Shown here: piece after piece, positions 51,485-62,477 of the stretch
How the letters are laid out: each line of letters starts with the position of its first letter
Position numbering within the stretch: position 1 is the first letter of the stretch
Source: Azorinus chamasolen
Lineage: Eukaryota > Mollusca > Bivalvia > Cardiida > Solecurtidae
Direction: 5' to 3'
Length of the DNA stretch: 64,000 bases
Assembly: GCA_963576725.1 (NCBI GenBank)
Contig: OY755246.1
Span: forward strand, 70,341,371 to 70,405,370
The notes under the pieces: model-generated
Databases searched by the model: none
Told to the model about the DNA's origin: nothing
What the model saw: the letters and a program-made list of their open reading frames with translations, nothing else
Translations under genes and position numbers: made by a program

Positions 51485-53250
51485 ATATACAATATCCACT
51501 CTGTTAAGCCTTTACCCCATACAATATCCACTCTCTTAAACCTTTACTTCATACAATATCCACTCTATTAAACCTTTACTCCATACAATATCCACTCTGT
51601 TAAACCTTTACTTCATACAATATCCACTCTGTTAAACCTTTACTCCATACAATATCCACTCTCTTAACCCTTTACCCCATACAATATCCACTCTGTTAAA
51701 CCTTTACTCCATACAATATCCACTCTGTTAAACCTTTACTCCATACAATATCCACTCTGTTAAGCTTTTACCCCATACAATATCCACTCTCTTAAGCCTT
51801 TACTCCATACAATATCCACTCTGTTAAACCTTTACTCCATACAATATCCACTCTGTTAAACCTTTACTCCATACAATATCCACTCTGTTAAACCTTTACT
51901 CCATACAATATCCACTCTGTTAAACCTTTACTCCATACAATATCCACTCTGTTAAACCGTTACTCCATACAATATCCACTCTGTTAAACCTTTACTCCAT
52001 ACAATATCCACTATATCCACTCTGTTAAACCTTTACTCCATACAATATCCACTCTCTTAAACATTTACTCCATACAATATCCACTCTCTTAACCCTTTAC
52101 TCCATACAATATCCACTCTGTTAACCTTTACTCCATACAATATCCACTCTGTTAAACCTTTACTCCATACAATATCCACTCTGTTAAACCGTTACTCCAT
52201 ACAATATCCACTCTCTTAAACCTTTACTCCATACACTATCCACTCTGTTAACCTTTACTCCATACAATATCCACTCTCTTAAACCTTTACTCCATACAAT
52301 ATCCACTCTCTTAAGCCTTTACCCCATACAATATCCACTCTCTTAAACCTTTACTCCATACACTATCCACTCTGTTAAGCCTTTACCCCATACAATATCC
52401 ACTCTCTTAAGCCTTTACCCCATACAATATCCGCTCTCTTAAACCTTTACTCCATACAATATCCACTCTGTTAAACCTTTACTCCATACAATATCCACTC
52501 TGTTAAGCCTTTACCCCATACAATATCCACTCTCTTAAACCGTTACCCCATACAATATCCACTCTGTTAAGCCTTTATTCCATACAATATCCACTCTCTT
52601 AAACCTTTATTCCATACAATATGCACTCTCTTAAAACTTTACTCCATACAATATCCACTCTCTTAAACCTTTACTTCATACAATACCCACTCTCTTAAAC
52701 CTTTACTCTATACAATATCCCATGCAATATCCACTATCTTAAACATTTACTCCATACAATATCCACTCTCTTAAACCTTTATTTCATACAATACCCACTC
52801 TCTTAAATCTTTACTCTATACAATATCCCATGCAATATCCACTATCTTAAACCTTTACTCCATACAATATCCACTCTCTTAAACCTTTACTCCATACACT
52901 ATCCACTCTCTTAATCCTTTACTCCATTCAATATTAACTCTCTTAAACCTTTACTCTATACACTATCCTCTCTCTTAAACCTTTACTCCATACAATATCC
53001 ACTCTCTTAACCCTTTACTCCATATAATATCTACTATTTTAAGTCTTTACTCCATTCAATATTAACTCTCTTAAACCTTTACTCCATACAATATCCACTC
53101 TCTTAACCCTTTACTCCATATAATATCTACTATCTTAAGTATTTACTCCATACAATATCTACTCTCTTAAGCCTTTACTCCATACAATAAACACTCTCTT
53201 AAACCTTAACTCCATACAATATCCACTCTCTTAACCCTTTACGCCATACA
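51485..53250. repeat. 32-bp satellite built on the family-A MITE terminus, about 55 copies
   Basis: Unit CCATACAATATCCACTCTGT followed by TAAACCTTTACT, landmark ACAATATCCACT every 32 bp (51489, 51521 and so on). TTAACCCTTTACTCCATACA matches the family-A terminus TTAACCCTTTACTCCATGAA. Variants CTGTTAA and CTCTTAA alternate. The right part is more diverged. Confidence 0.95.
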
Positions 53251-53297
53251 AAATTAACTAGTTTTTGTGTGAATATTCATGGAGTGAAGGGTTAAAC
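53215..53297. mobile_element. family-A MITE end bordering the 32-bp satellite
   Basis: The last satellite unit is CTTAACCCTTTACGCCATAC. After a short stretch, GTGAATATTCATGGAGTGAA with GGGTTAA gives the opposite MITE terminus. So the array sits inside, or replaces, a small family-A element. Confidence 0.75.
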
Positions 53298-53340
53298 GAA
53301 TGTTTAAACTAAATTTGCAGCCGAAGAGCGTGACCTAAAG

Positions 53341-53692
53341 TAAAACCCTGTTATGTCCTATTAGTTCACAATTCTGGATCTTAAGAGTAAGTGGTAGCTT
53401 AATGCAGGATGAACGTTATGCAGAGCGCTCCTGCAGCAGCTATCTGCATTACTTTCGTCCAGCATTACATATGCTTAGTTATCACATAACCCTCCTCCCT
53501 TATATATAGCCATCACATATTTCTCTATATTACACACGTTTAATATAAGCTGTGACGTCAGGTAGAAACACCACAATCACAATTTCATGTAGAAAATAGA
53601 AATATATATGAAGACCTATCAAAAACGGCATTTTAGTCGAAATAACACAACCTATCCTATCTGTATAAAGTGTCCGCTTTAGAGGAGATTTA
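53341..53692. mobile_element. MITE family F copy, interrupted or expanded
   Basis: Left AAAGTAAAACCCTGTTATG and AGTGGTAGCTTAATGCAGG. Hairpin tip GAGCGCTCCTGCAGCAGC. Right end GTGTCCGCTTTAGAGGAGAT is far away and decayed, with about 200 bp of extra sequence between. Confidence 0.6.
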
Positions 53693-53769
53693 ATGTAAAG
53701 AAGATCAACATAAATACAACTATCGAGCCATAAGTATGTGATAAACTGAATATGCTGCTCGTAGTCATT

Positions 53770-55175
53770 TTGTACATAGAGGATCTTACATGGATATTCA
53801 CTACAAATTGTTTTTATAAAACGAGTTTACTATAACAAGGGCATGTTGTATTGCTATGCAAGACATGAGTCCCCCACCGGACTGAAAAAAAAACCTCCAC
53901 TTACCCACCCCACCCACCCATGGTGTGGTTGACCATGGTATAAACATGACCACCTGAATGGCATAAGTACCTACTTTCATACATTGAATCAGTAAATAAA
54001 AAGTTATTGTCCCGACAAGAAAATTATTGCCCTTGTGCATGACACTACACCTCATCATGCTTGTTCCATATGAGAAGTTTCAATTCAATCGAACCAGTAC
54101 ATAAAGAGTTATTAACTGGACAGGAAAATATGAAAAGGGGAATAACTCCAAAAATATAGATGCTAGAGTTGTGGCCCTTGTGCATGACACTACCCTCATC
54201 ATGCTTGTTCCATATGTGAAGTTTCAAATCAATTGAACCAGTAGTATAGATAAAGAGTTATTGTCCGAACAAAAAAATATGAAAAAGGGGAATCACTCCA
54301 AAATTATTGATGCTAGAGTTATGGCCCTTGTGCATGACACTACTCCTCATCATGCTTCTTCAATGTGTGAAGTTATAATGAATTTGGCCTAACTTTGTAG
54401 GAGATATGGCCCGGGACACGAAGCGTGATAGACGGACTGACAAGAAAATATGAAAAAGGGCAATAACTCCAAAAATATTGATGCTAGAGTTATGGCCCTT
54501 GTGCATGACACTACCCCTCATCATGATTGTTCCATATGTGAAGTTTCAAATCAATTGAACCAGTAGATAAATAGTTATTGTCCGGACAAAAAAATATGTA
54601 AAAGGGGAATAACTCCAAAAATATTGATGCTAGAGTTATGGCCCTTGTGCACGACACTAGCCCTCATCATGCTTCTTCAATGTGTGAAGTTATAATGAAT
54701 TTGGCATAACTTTGTAGGAGATATGGCCCGGACAAGAAGCGTGACAGACGGACGGACAGACGGAATCGAGCAAACCTATAGTCCCCCAACCGGTATCCGG
54801 TGGGGGACTAATAATATGACACGAACTTTAGCGAGTATAATATTCATTATAGTAAACGAGTTCCATGAAAATAATTTGTAATGGACACCAATGTAAGATT
54901 CTTTTTATCGCATACTCCTAAAAAGTGTCATAATTTTAAGTGAAACAGGCTATATCTGACGGCTGTTTCGGCAATTGTTTACAGCGTAGCACAGCCAGTT
55001 CAAACTGCTCATTTGCATAAAAAATGCACTAGTACAATTCCGCGATTTACGACACTCTGGTACGGCACTCCCACACGGCAGATTATGTGATACTTAGGGG
55101 ATCTTACATGGGTGTTCATTACAAATTGTTTTTATGAAACTAGTTTACTATAATAATATGACACGAGCTTTAGAG
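53770..55175. mobile_element. family G fold-back element with a nested insertion
   Basis: Left arm GGATCTTACATGGATATTCA and ACGAGTTTACTATAA (53781-53835) is mirrored by TTATAGTAAACGAGTTCCAT and ACACCAATGTAAGATTC (54849-54903). Beyond it lie AATGCACTAGTACAATTCC and GGCACTCCCACACGGCAGAT (to 55090), the same outer blocks as at 11341. A third partial arm follows at 55097-55170. The 53868-54811 element sits between the arms. Confidence 0.7.
53868..54811. mobile_element. AGTCCCCCACCGG-ended element with 150-bp internal repeats
   Basis: Left end AGTCCCCCACCGGACTG and right end TATCCGGTGGGGGACT are inverted. Inside, about five diverged units of about 150 bp carry GGGGAATAACTCCAAAAATA, GATGCTAGAGTTATGGCCC and TTGTGCATGACACTACCCCT (landmark at 54141, 54291, 54462, 54608). 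No coding capacity. Confidence 0.75.
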
Positions 55176-55935
55176 TAGGGTTATGTATATACCATGGTCG
55201 GGTCGGTAGGGGAGCGGAGTTTTTTAATCGGATGAGGAACTCGTGTATTGCATAGCAATACGACATGTGTCAATTTGTAAGACAGAAATTTTACAGAATG
55301 AAACGTCGTCGTCGGCGATCAGTTATATACATCGAGTAACCATCGTGTAGTTCTGTAGATACTAAACGCTATAAAACACGCTGTATGATGCCCCGCAACT
55401 CAAATGACAGAAAGAAAATTGTAACTAACATACGTATATCTGCACGTTGTGTCTCTTTTTGTGTAGTATGTTCACATGCTATGGTTCAATTTTGTACTCA
55501 GTGAAGACGTTTGTTCTTGTTTCTTTTTCATTACACAGAAACACTTGTACACACTTGTAGAGCAAAGTGTAAACATTAACATTACCATTTAAACCAGCAC
55601 GTGACTATAGGTGGTTCTTAAAACAAACTCCCCAAAACCCGCAAAGTCTCGTAAACTCTTAAATGATGAAATCTCGAAAAACTAAGTGAATTAAGAAGGA
55701 AAGTCTCGCCAAATCTGGATTTTTTAACTGTTAAACCGGACAGATATTTGAAATATCTTGCATGATGATTGGTCGAAAATCTTCGTCAAACTCAAAATGA
55801 CATAAGTTTCGTTGATGTCATTTATTCCGTATGTCGTGTGGGTTAATGTTTGCCTCGTGGGGTTAATTCCACACCTTTAAACAATAATACAGTGTCACAA
55901 ATGGTGTGTCGCGCGTATCTACACCACTTTTTGAG
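55176..55935. other. unassigned sequence
   Basis: Nothing recognised. Confidence 0.3.
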
Positions 55936-56128
55936 TTAACCATTTCCCTGTTTTAGTCCAAATTTCAATACGTACCGAATATTCATGGACAAATAGTTAT
56001 AATGGAAGGTGGAACATTGTAGCAATTTCAGCTAACGAAACAGATCTATCGAATTTTAAGAGCCAGCTGATCTGAGTATACTCTGTTTACAAATGCGTGA
56101 AAAGGCGTTAATATGAAGGAACGGGTTA
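55936..56128. mobile_element. MITE family A, 193-bp copy
   Basis: TTAACCATTTCCCTGTTTTA to GAAGGAACGGGTTAA, internal ATAATGGAAGGTGGAAC. The hairpin left arm is deleted. Confidence 0.87.
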
Positions 56129-57108
56129 AGACTCGTGACAGGAATGTTTATCAGTATGTGCAGTTATAAGCATTGGGTTTGTTGGTTTCTGAAGAGTTAT
56201 AGCAGAGTTATGGATGCGGAACATTTGTGTTGCGCGTATGTCCAAGGAGTATTTTAACTTTACTTAGATGTTTGTCAGCATGCGAAAGTGTACATGTGGA
56301 GGTACGGTTTCTTGTAAAGTCCACTTACAGAAGAGGCATGGGCCTTGACTTAGTTAGAACGAGCAATATTGATGTGGAAAATTTGTATTGCGCATATCTT
56401 CAAAATTATTTGAGATAGAGATATAAAACTCCTGAGTCTGACTTCATTCTCAAGCATCTGATTGGGAAGATTTTGAACTGCAGGGCCGTAATTTGAATTT
56501 ACACTTAGTCTAAATATATGACATTATGGACTCGCGTATGTCCAAAAGTATTTTGTTCATTAGGCCCCGAGGTTACAAAACTTTTAGCTGGAGTTTGAGT
56601 TCATTCCCAAGTATCTGATTGGTCAGATGTTGAGCAAACTCAAAATCTGCCAACTTGAGAATGAGCTCAGACTCAGACCCAGCCTCAGACGTTTGATAAG
56701 CTCGGACCCAGCATGTGAGATTAAAGGTCGTACACCTTACTGTACCGTTTGTTTGTGGTGACTTGACTTTAAACGTTATTAAGGATAACATATTAGTTTC
56801 ACTCATGACTTCGAGAGTACTTGAGGAAGAGTCATGAAGTTTTGTCGCACTGTTTATCAGAATGTGTTGTGATATGGGCTATTTAGTTATAACCTCGTGT
56901 CGCACAAATTACGAAACGTATTTGAGTGGGAGATGTGAAAGCTTGAGAGAATGGGAGAGTTGTACAATTAGAGTTTTGTTTGTCAGTGTGTCAAATTGTC
57001 AACCTGTCCACTTGTCTGTCCGTCTGTTCATCCGTTCATAAAAAAACCCCAATTAGAATAACAATGAGTTGAGGTGTTTGAGGGCGGTGGTATGGGATTG
57101 GATACACA
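56129..57108. repeat. region with a dispersed TGAGTCTGA-TTCATTCTCAAG motif
   Basis: ATATAAAACTCCTGAGTCTG followed by ACTTCATTCTCAAGCATC (56409), AGTTTGAGTTCATTCCCAAG (56590) and, inverted, CTTGAGAATGAGCTCAGACT (56655) are related to 30024-30090. The 56575-56690 part forms an imperfect inverted repeat. No gene supported; the 56573-56806 minus frame runs over this repeat. Confidence 0.5.
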
Positions 57109-57317
57109 TACAGTAAAACCTCTCTATAACGGCCACTAAATTAAGTCAAGTATTCTGTGTTAAAGGCAGGTGGCTGCTAAAAGCAAGGGGAAAGTAAAAC
57201 AGAACGCTGCTATAGAAGCGTTCTGTTTTACTTTCACCTTACTTTAAGCAGCCGCCTGCCCTAAATACCCAACTAATTAACACAATTTAGTGGCCGTTAT
57301 AGAGAGGTTTTACTGTA
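57109..57317. mobile_element. MITE family F, complete 209-bp hairpin
   Basis: TACAGTAAAACCTCTCTATA and TAACGGCCACTAAATT are mirrored by AATTTAGTGGCCGTTATAGA and GAGGTTTTACTGTA. Tip AACGCTGCTATAGAAGCGTT. One of the best-preserved copies. Confidence 0.93.
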
Positions 57318-57319
57318 TT

Positions 57320-57483
57320 TATACCTATTACTTTTGACAAAGCAGAGACTGTAGATCGGATCTAGATTATTTCATTAGCAAACAGATCGGAGTCTCATCA
57401 GACGGCTACTATAGAAATCGTTAGATCTGGTCTACCCCGTATGCAAAGGTGCAGACATACCTATTTATGGAATAAAGGGTTAA
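57320..57483. mobile_element. MITE family A, truncated copy
   Basis: Only the right part: AGCAAACAGATCGGAGTC, hairpin GACGGCTACTATAGAAATCG, end GGAATAAAGGGTTAA. Starts at the family-F end. Confidence 0.8.
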
Positions 57484-57496
57484 CTCCGTAGAAATG

Positions 57497-57757
57497 CATT
57501 TCTCTGAGTATATTGGTACAGCGTTAGTTAACGCATTTCTCTGAGTATATTGGTACAGCGTTAGTTAACGCATTTCTCTGAGTATATTGGTACAGCGTTA
57601 GTTAACGCATTTCTCTGAGTATATTGGTACAGCGTTAGTTAACGCATTTCTCTGAGTATATTGGTACAGCGTTAGTTAACGCATTTCTCTTAGTATATTG
57701 GTACAGCGTTAGTTAACGCATTTCTCTGAGTATATTGGTACAGCGTTAGTTAACGCT
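57497..57757. repeat. 37-bp minisatellite, 7 copies
   Basis: CATTTCTCTGAGTATATTGG followed by TACAGCGTTAGTTAACG, nearly identical copies. The unit has a GTTAAC site. The array begins 14 bp after a family-A MITE end. Confidence 0.96.
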
Positions 57758-57922
57758 TACTGTAAGAAGCTGATAGAAATAAGTCAGTCGGTTGTTTTAT
57801 TCTAATATCTATTACACCAAGTTTGGTTTTGCTGAACAAAGTGGCAAGTTGACCACACAACGTCATTAACAGTGACAGGTTTGAAAGACATTTTAACACA
57901 GATAGTCATTTGTTTTCATTCG

Positions 57923-58056
57923 GACTAAATTGTGTTAATTAGTTGGTATTTAGGGCAGGCGGCTGCTTAAAGTAAGGTGAAAGTAAAAACAGAACGCTCC
58001 TCTGATGCAAAATAATTGATGCAATTTAGTGGCCGTTATAGAGAGGTTTTACTGTA
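57923..58056. mobile_element. MITE family F with internal deletion
   Basis: CTAAATTGTGTTAATTAGTT, GCGGCTGCTTAAAG and GAACGCTCC, then the right arm is missing up to GCAATTTAGTGGCCGTTATA and GAGGTTTTACTGTA. Confidence 0.85.
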
Positions 58057-58545
58057 ATTATTTATGACACATGTTGAAATGTACATCTCCATCTTCACGA
58101 TGCACTTGATACCTACTATATTGTTTTTAATTTGTAATATTTTAGTGGTCACAAATTAATTTATGATGACGATCAATGCTTTTCTAATTCAATTAACAGC
58201 AGCAATAACAAAAACAAATTAAAAACTGAAACATTCCCTCAGAGGCCCAGATAAGATGCGAAAATTAAAACATTTTCGATAAAAGCTGCTTTAGTTTTTC
58301 ATCAAACCCTATCTTTAGAATCGCCTCGAAGAGAGTGGTCACAACTTTGGCGGAAAAATAACGATTTTAGCTGCTATTTTATTTTTATTACTTTTGCCCT
58401 GCATTAAGCAACCACATTCTCCTACGTTAATAAATTGCGTGACTATAGCTACACTACATTGAAATACAATTACGATTTTCAGATTTCATATTGTGTTTTT
58501 TTTTGTTCAACGGGATATAATAATATCCCTACCATTTTGTGTTGA
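58057..58545. other. unassigned sequence
   Basis: A scrap of family F (CTTTTGCCCTGCATTAAGCA, near 58393) and nothing else. Confidence 0.35.
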
Positions 58546-58548
58546 GTA

Positions 58549-58757
58549 TACAGTAACACCCCGCTAATGCGACCACCTTAAAGAGGTATAATTCTGGGTG
58601 CTAGATGCTTGTGGTAGCTTAATGTAGGACAAAAGTAATGCAGAAAGCTCCTAGAGGAGCTTTCTGCATTACTTTTGCCCTGCATTAAGCAACCACCTGC
58701 TTATAAAGACACTCATGCTTATTCATTAAGTGGTCGCATTAGCGGGGTTTTACTGTA
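58549..58757. mobile_element. MITE family F, complete 209-bp hairpin
   Basis: TACAGTAACACCCCGCTAAT to ATTAGCGGGGTTTTACTGTA. Tip AGAAAGCTCCTAGAGGAGCT. Confidence 0.92.
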
Positions 58758-59625
58758 TATGTTTTCTAGAAGTCCAGTGATAAAGTACAGTGGACGTATC
58801 TGGTATTATAAGAATATGACACACCCTACAATATATAATCGTTTGGAACGCTAACATTAATATCCATTAACACTAACTGTTTGAGCTCCAGTACTCTGCC
58901 ATGACACCAGACTGTGTTTATTGCGTCTTACCTTATCTGCAAATACCAGCTAAACACACTGGTATGATTTGAACGATGCGGGAAAAACGTGAATACCTAG
59001 AGAAATCACACTTGTCCAGAGAAAGACCTTTGCACAACCCACATACAAGTATTGCCCGCGGCGTAGGATCGAGCCGTAGCGAAACGTCCGTCGCATCCAC
59101 AATACAAAATTTAAATTGATGTCATCTTATAATTAGTTAAATCCATACATCAATTAGTCATTAATTAACTTCCTCAGAGTCGTATTAGGTCCTCGGATCA
59201 AACTATAGCGTGTCAGAAGCTGTCATTAAATATTATGTTAAACAGTCCGGTCTCTCATTGCTATCATACCGCTTGTTATTTATTGACTTAACATGACTGA
59301 TCGACTGTCAAAATTGAGGCGCTATGAATTGAAAGTCGTGATATTTATTAAAACATGATACAATCCCATTATCCACCTAACCTTATTGCTGTTTTATTTC
59401 CTTTATAAGCAATAATTCTATATACTGTGCGATTGACGTCTTTGTAACAAGGATACTGCTTAAATTGAGATGATGATAGATCTATGGACCTAATTTTGAA
59501 TTTAAAAACATGTATATAAATCATGACATACTCAAAATGATTCCGGAACTGTATATTATCGGTTTTGTCAATGTTGTAATAAATAAATTTCGACTTGCTT
59601 AGACGCGCATTTTTAATCATATATG
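58758..59625. other. unassigned sequence
   Basis: The 83-codon minus frame 59369-59620 has no recognisable domain. Nothing else seen. Confidence 0.3.
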
Positions 59626-59627
59626 AA

Positions 59628-59828
59628 TACAGTAAACCCCCTCTGAACCCCTATAAACCTGACGTTAAAATTAGTATAAATAGTCTTGTGACAGATGGCA
59701 GCTTAATGCATGGTGGAAGTCATGTAGAAAGCTCCTCTATGAGCTTTCTGCATGCATTTCATCCTACATTAAGCAGCCATCTGCCTAAGGGTCTCTACTA
59801 GAATTCCGGTCTAGATGGTTTTACTGTA
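59628..59828. mobile_element. MITE family F copy
   Basis: TACAGTAAACCCCCTCTGAA to CCGGTCTAGATGGTTTTACT with GTA. Inner arms GGCAGCTTAATGCATGGTGG and CATTAAGCAGCCATCTGCC. Confidence 0.85.
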
Positions 59829-59869
59829 TATACTACAGCAAGGCTTCACGTCTATAATGCATATATATA

Positions 59870-60060
59870 TATATAGCAAAACTATAGTTACAGCAAAACT
59901 ATAGTTATAACACAACTATAGTTATTATAACAAAACTATAGTTATAGCAAAACTATAGTGATAGCAAACCTATAGTGATAGCAGAACTATAGTTATAACA
60001 AAACTATAGTTATAACAACACAATAGTTATAGCAAAACTATAGTTATAGCAAAACTATAT
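59870..60060. repeat. 17-bp tandem repeat (ATAGTTATAGCAAAACT)
   Basis: About 11 copies; AACTATAGTT in each unit is palindromic. Confidence 0.92.
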
Positions 60061-60270
60061 AAAAAACAACACCTATACGAAACACCACGTAGATTTAGAT
60101 GCGAAGCCGCTTGTTTATTTTCTCGCTTGACGCTGTATACATATACTATAAACGTTTGCTAGGACTTGTCGGCAATTTGCCATCATATTTCATGACCGTC
60201 GTAGTAAGAATCTTTGCAGACCAATCCTGGCAGTCGTGATAGAACTTGAAATTATTTGTAGCGATAGAAT

Positions 60271-60560
60271 GTAACCCTTTACTCCATAAACACACCTTTC
60301 TGCGTATTTACCGAGACCATACAGCTCCTGTTAGATTTTTCTGGTCAGGGTTTGCTCTGTTTATTAATGAAACAATATTTATTATGGTTCTACAGTTTCT
60401 GTCGTGGCCAAAGGCGTCATTATACAGGCGTTATTAGTAGTCCATAGTGAGCAGAAACGGATGTTAATCAACACAAAACAAAACAAAATCATTATACAAA
60501 TAAATCTGATTAATATTCATGGTGTCCATGTTTCGTACATGAATATTTCTCTTTTTGCAC
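60271..60560. mobile_element. MITE family A copy with an internal insertion
   Basis: GTAACCCTTTACTCCATAA, decayed hairpin, TATGGTTCTACAGTTTCTGT and GGCCAAAGGCGTCATTATAC. After about 80 unrelated bases it resumes at TTAATATTCATGGTGTCCAT and CATGAATATTTCTC. Confidence 0.7.
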
Positions 60561-60615
60561 TTCTACTTTTGCTTTCGAAGGATCACTCATTATCAGAATA
60601 TTATCGTTCAGTCTG

Positions 60616-60864
60616 TTAACCCTTCGCTTGCTGAATTTTAAAATAATTTCTCCTTCTTTACCCATGTCCTGTTGTATAATTACATATGTTTTCACTGTGT
60701 ACAAGTATTTCGCTGTGCAATCACTGCTGTGGAGTGCACTGGTTGCACAATCAACTTGTAAATAGTGCAGACCCTGATGAGACAGCTCCTGCAGGAGCTG
60801 TCTCATCTGGGTCTTCACTATTTACAGGTAGGTATATTGACGTGAATAGCAAGCGAAGGGTTAA
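60616..60864 (+). mobile_element. MITE family E, complete 249-bp copy
   Basis: TTAACCCTTCGCTTGCTGAA to AGCAAGCGAAGGGTTAA, with the palindrome GACAGCTCCTGCAGGAGCTGTC. Nearly identical to 32638-32887 in inverse orientation, so both copies look young. Confidence 0.94.
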
Positions 60865-60904
60865 CTTGTTTTCACATTCAAGTTACCCGTGTTCAGTAAA
60901 GTAA

Positions 60905-61185
60905 ATCTTGAAAGCTGTGTAAATGCTTTGAAAGTCATGCGAATGCTTTGAAAGTGCTCTAAATGCCTTGAAAGCCGTATAATACTTTGATTTGAAAGGC
61001 GTGTAAATGCTTTGAAAGCCATGTAAATGAATTGAAATTGTCTAAATGATTTGAAAGTCGTGTGACTGCTTTGAGGTCGTATATAGGCTTTGGAAGTTTT
61101 GTAAATGCTTTTAAAGCCATGCGAATGCGCCGTCTTAATGCTCTGAAAGCCGTCTAAAAGCTTTGAAAGTCATGTAAAAGCTTTC
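60905..61185. repeat. degenerate 20-bp tandem repeat
   Basis: About 14 units like TTGAAAGTCGTGTAAATGCT, variable in length and sequence. Confidence 0.8.
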
Positions 61186-61620
61186 ACTGATAGTTGCAAA
61201 CACATTGCTGTCACCTCCAACAGGATATATAAAAAGAGGGTCATAAAATTATTCATCGGCCATGCCTTGTTAACAAAAGTCCAATTGTCAAATTCCACAT
61301 GTCATAAGTGTGGTACAACGTACAATTCAACTTAAAGCAAGCTGTGGGAGAACTCGCAGTTTACCTGAATAAAACGTTTACGATAGTGAGTCGGCCTGCA
61401 TCTCAAAAGATGGAAACACTATTGCATTCAAAATGAACATAATATCCAGCCCATATATAAAAACGTTATTTATGGATATTTCACATAGAAATAGTTTCAA
61501 AAGAACTGAAAATATAAAAACTGCAATTAAAAGATATGCATGATGTGGATAATTGCACGTAGCAGAGAAGCATTATATTTTACATTTAATTATACTTGGC
61601 CTACTTGCTGATCACTAATG
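61186..61620. other. unassigned sequence
   Basis: Nothing recognised. Confidence 0.3.
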
Positions 61621-61621
61621 G

Positions 61622-61830
61622 TCATGGTACATGTAGGTAGATGTCCGTTGAACTTGTTCTCCTCTTAGGAATATGCTTACAAAAAAGTGCAGCTACAATG
61701 TATCCAGTATCTCTGTTGTCAACACATGAGATGTAATGTCCGTTCGATCGACAGAAGGAAATATATTCGCCATGGCCTGGATATATTTCCGGGTGACAAT
61801 CATATTTCATACGAAATACAGCACCCTAAT
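61622..61830 (-). CDS. candidate cysteine-containing exon of an unknown minus-strand gene
   Basis: On the minus strand AATTGGATTAG (acceptor-like) precedes an open frame GAVFRMKYDCHPEIYPGHGE, then YISFCRSNGHYISCVDNRD and ALFC, ending at TAG (61622-61624). Four regularly spaced cysteines and the aromatic-rich composition look like an extracellular domain, but I cannot name it. The plus strand (61687-61872) is also open. No partner exon was found. Confidence 0.3.
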
Positions 61831-61853
61831 CCAATTAAAGTGTCGGTGAGCAA

Positions 61854-61870
61854 GGGGGGGGGGGGGGGTT
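61854..61870. repeat. poly-G tract
   Basis: Run of about 14 G; could be length-variable or affected by sequencing error. Confidence 0.9.
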
Positions 61871-62212
61871 GAGCAAAATGACAAACGGAAATTTGCACAT
61901 GAACTGCTGACAATAATAACGTACTGTTAAAATAGTTTGAACGTTTAAGTTAATTTCCATAACATTAAACGAAATGAGATTATTTTATGACGATTTATTC
62001 TTCATCAAAGTTCGAGGATATAGTGGTATTTTGAAACACCAGTTTAGCATAATACATGTGCATAATTATAATGAATGTTTGTTAAAATGCGTATTACGGA
62101 AGTTTAAGAATATACATGTACATGGCTTTTTTATACATGTATAGGAAGACAGGGAGACCAAGATCAGTGCATAAAGTATAGTATTAGCTGTAACTACAAC
62201 ATGTATTAGTAT
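61871..62212. other. unassigned sequence
   Basis: Nothing recognised. Confidence 0.3.
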
Positions 62213-62445
62213 TTAACATTTTATTGTATGAATATTCATGTAAGAAGTAATGACATTATGAATATTCATAAGATTAATTGTTGTGATACCATGTGAACAC
62301 AGACGTATTTGGCCGTGGTATACACTTTAGAATCATAACTAGATCATCAGACCCTCATCAGAAGGCTCCTACAGGGTGCGTCTGATCTGGGTCTACTCTG
62401 TTTGCAAATGCGTAGAAAGGTGTATTTATGGAGTAGACGGGTTAA
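62213..62445. mobile_element. MITE family A, 233-bp copy
   Basis: TTAACATTTTATTGTATGAA to GGAGTAGACGGGTTAA. Contains GTAAGAAGTAATGACATTAT and hairpin parts CAGAAGGCTCCTACAGGGTG and GTCTGATCTGGGTCTAC. Confidence 0.87.
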
Positions 62446-62477
62446 TCCTTATTCTGCAGTATACTGTTAACTGCATT

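Noticed and set aside
60686..60904. 72-codon frame with SADPDETAPAGAVSSG
   Set aside because: Lies in the family-E MITE; the same peptide is read from the other copy at 32568-32768, so it is repeat-derived.
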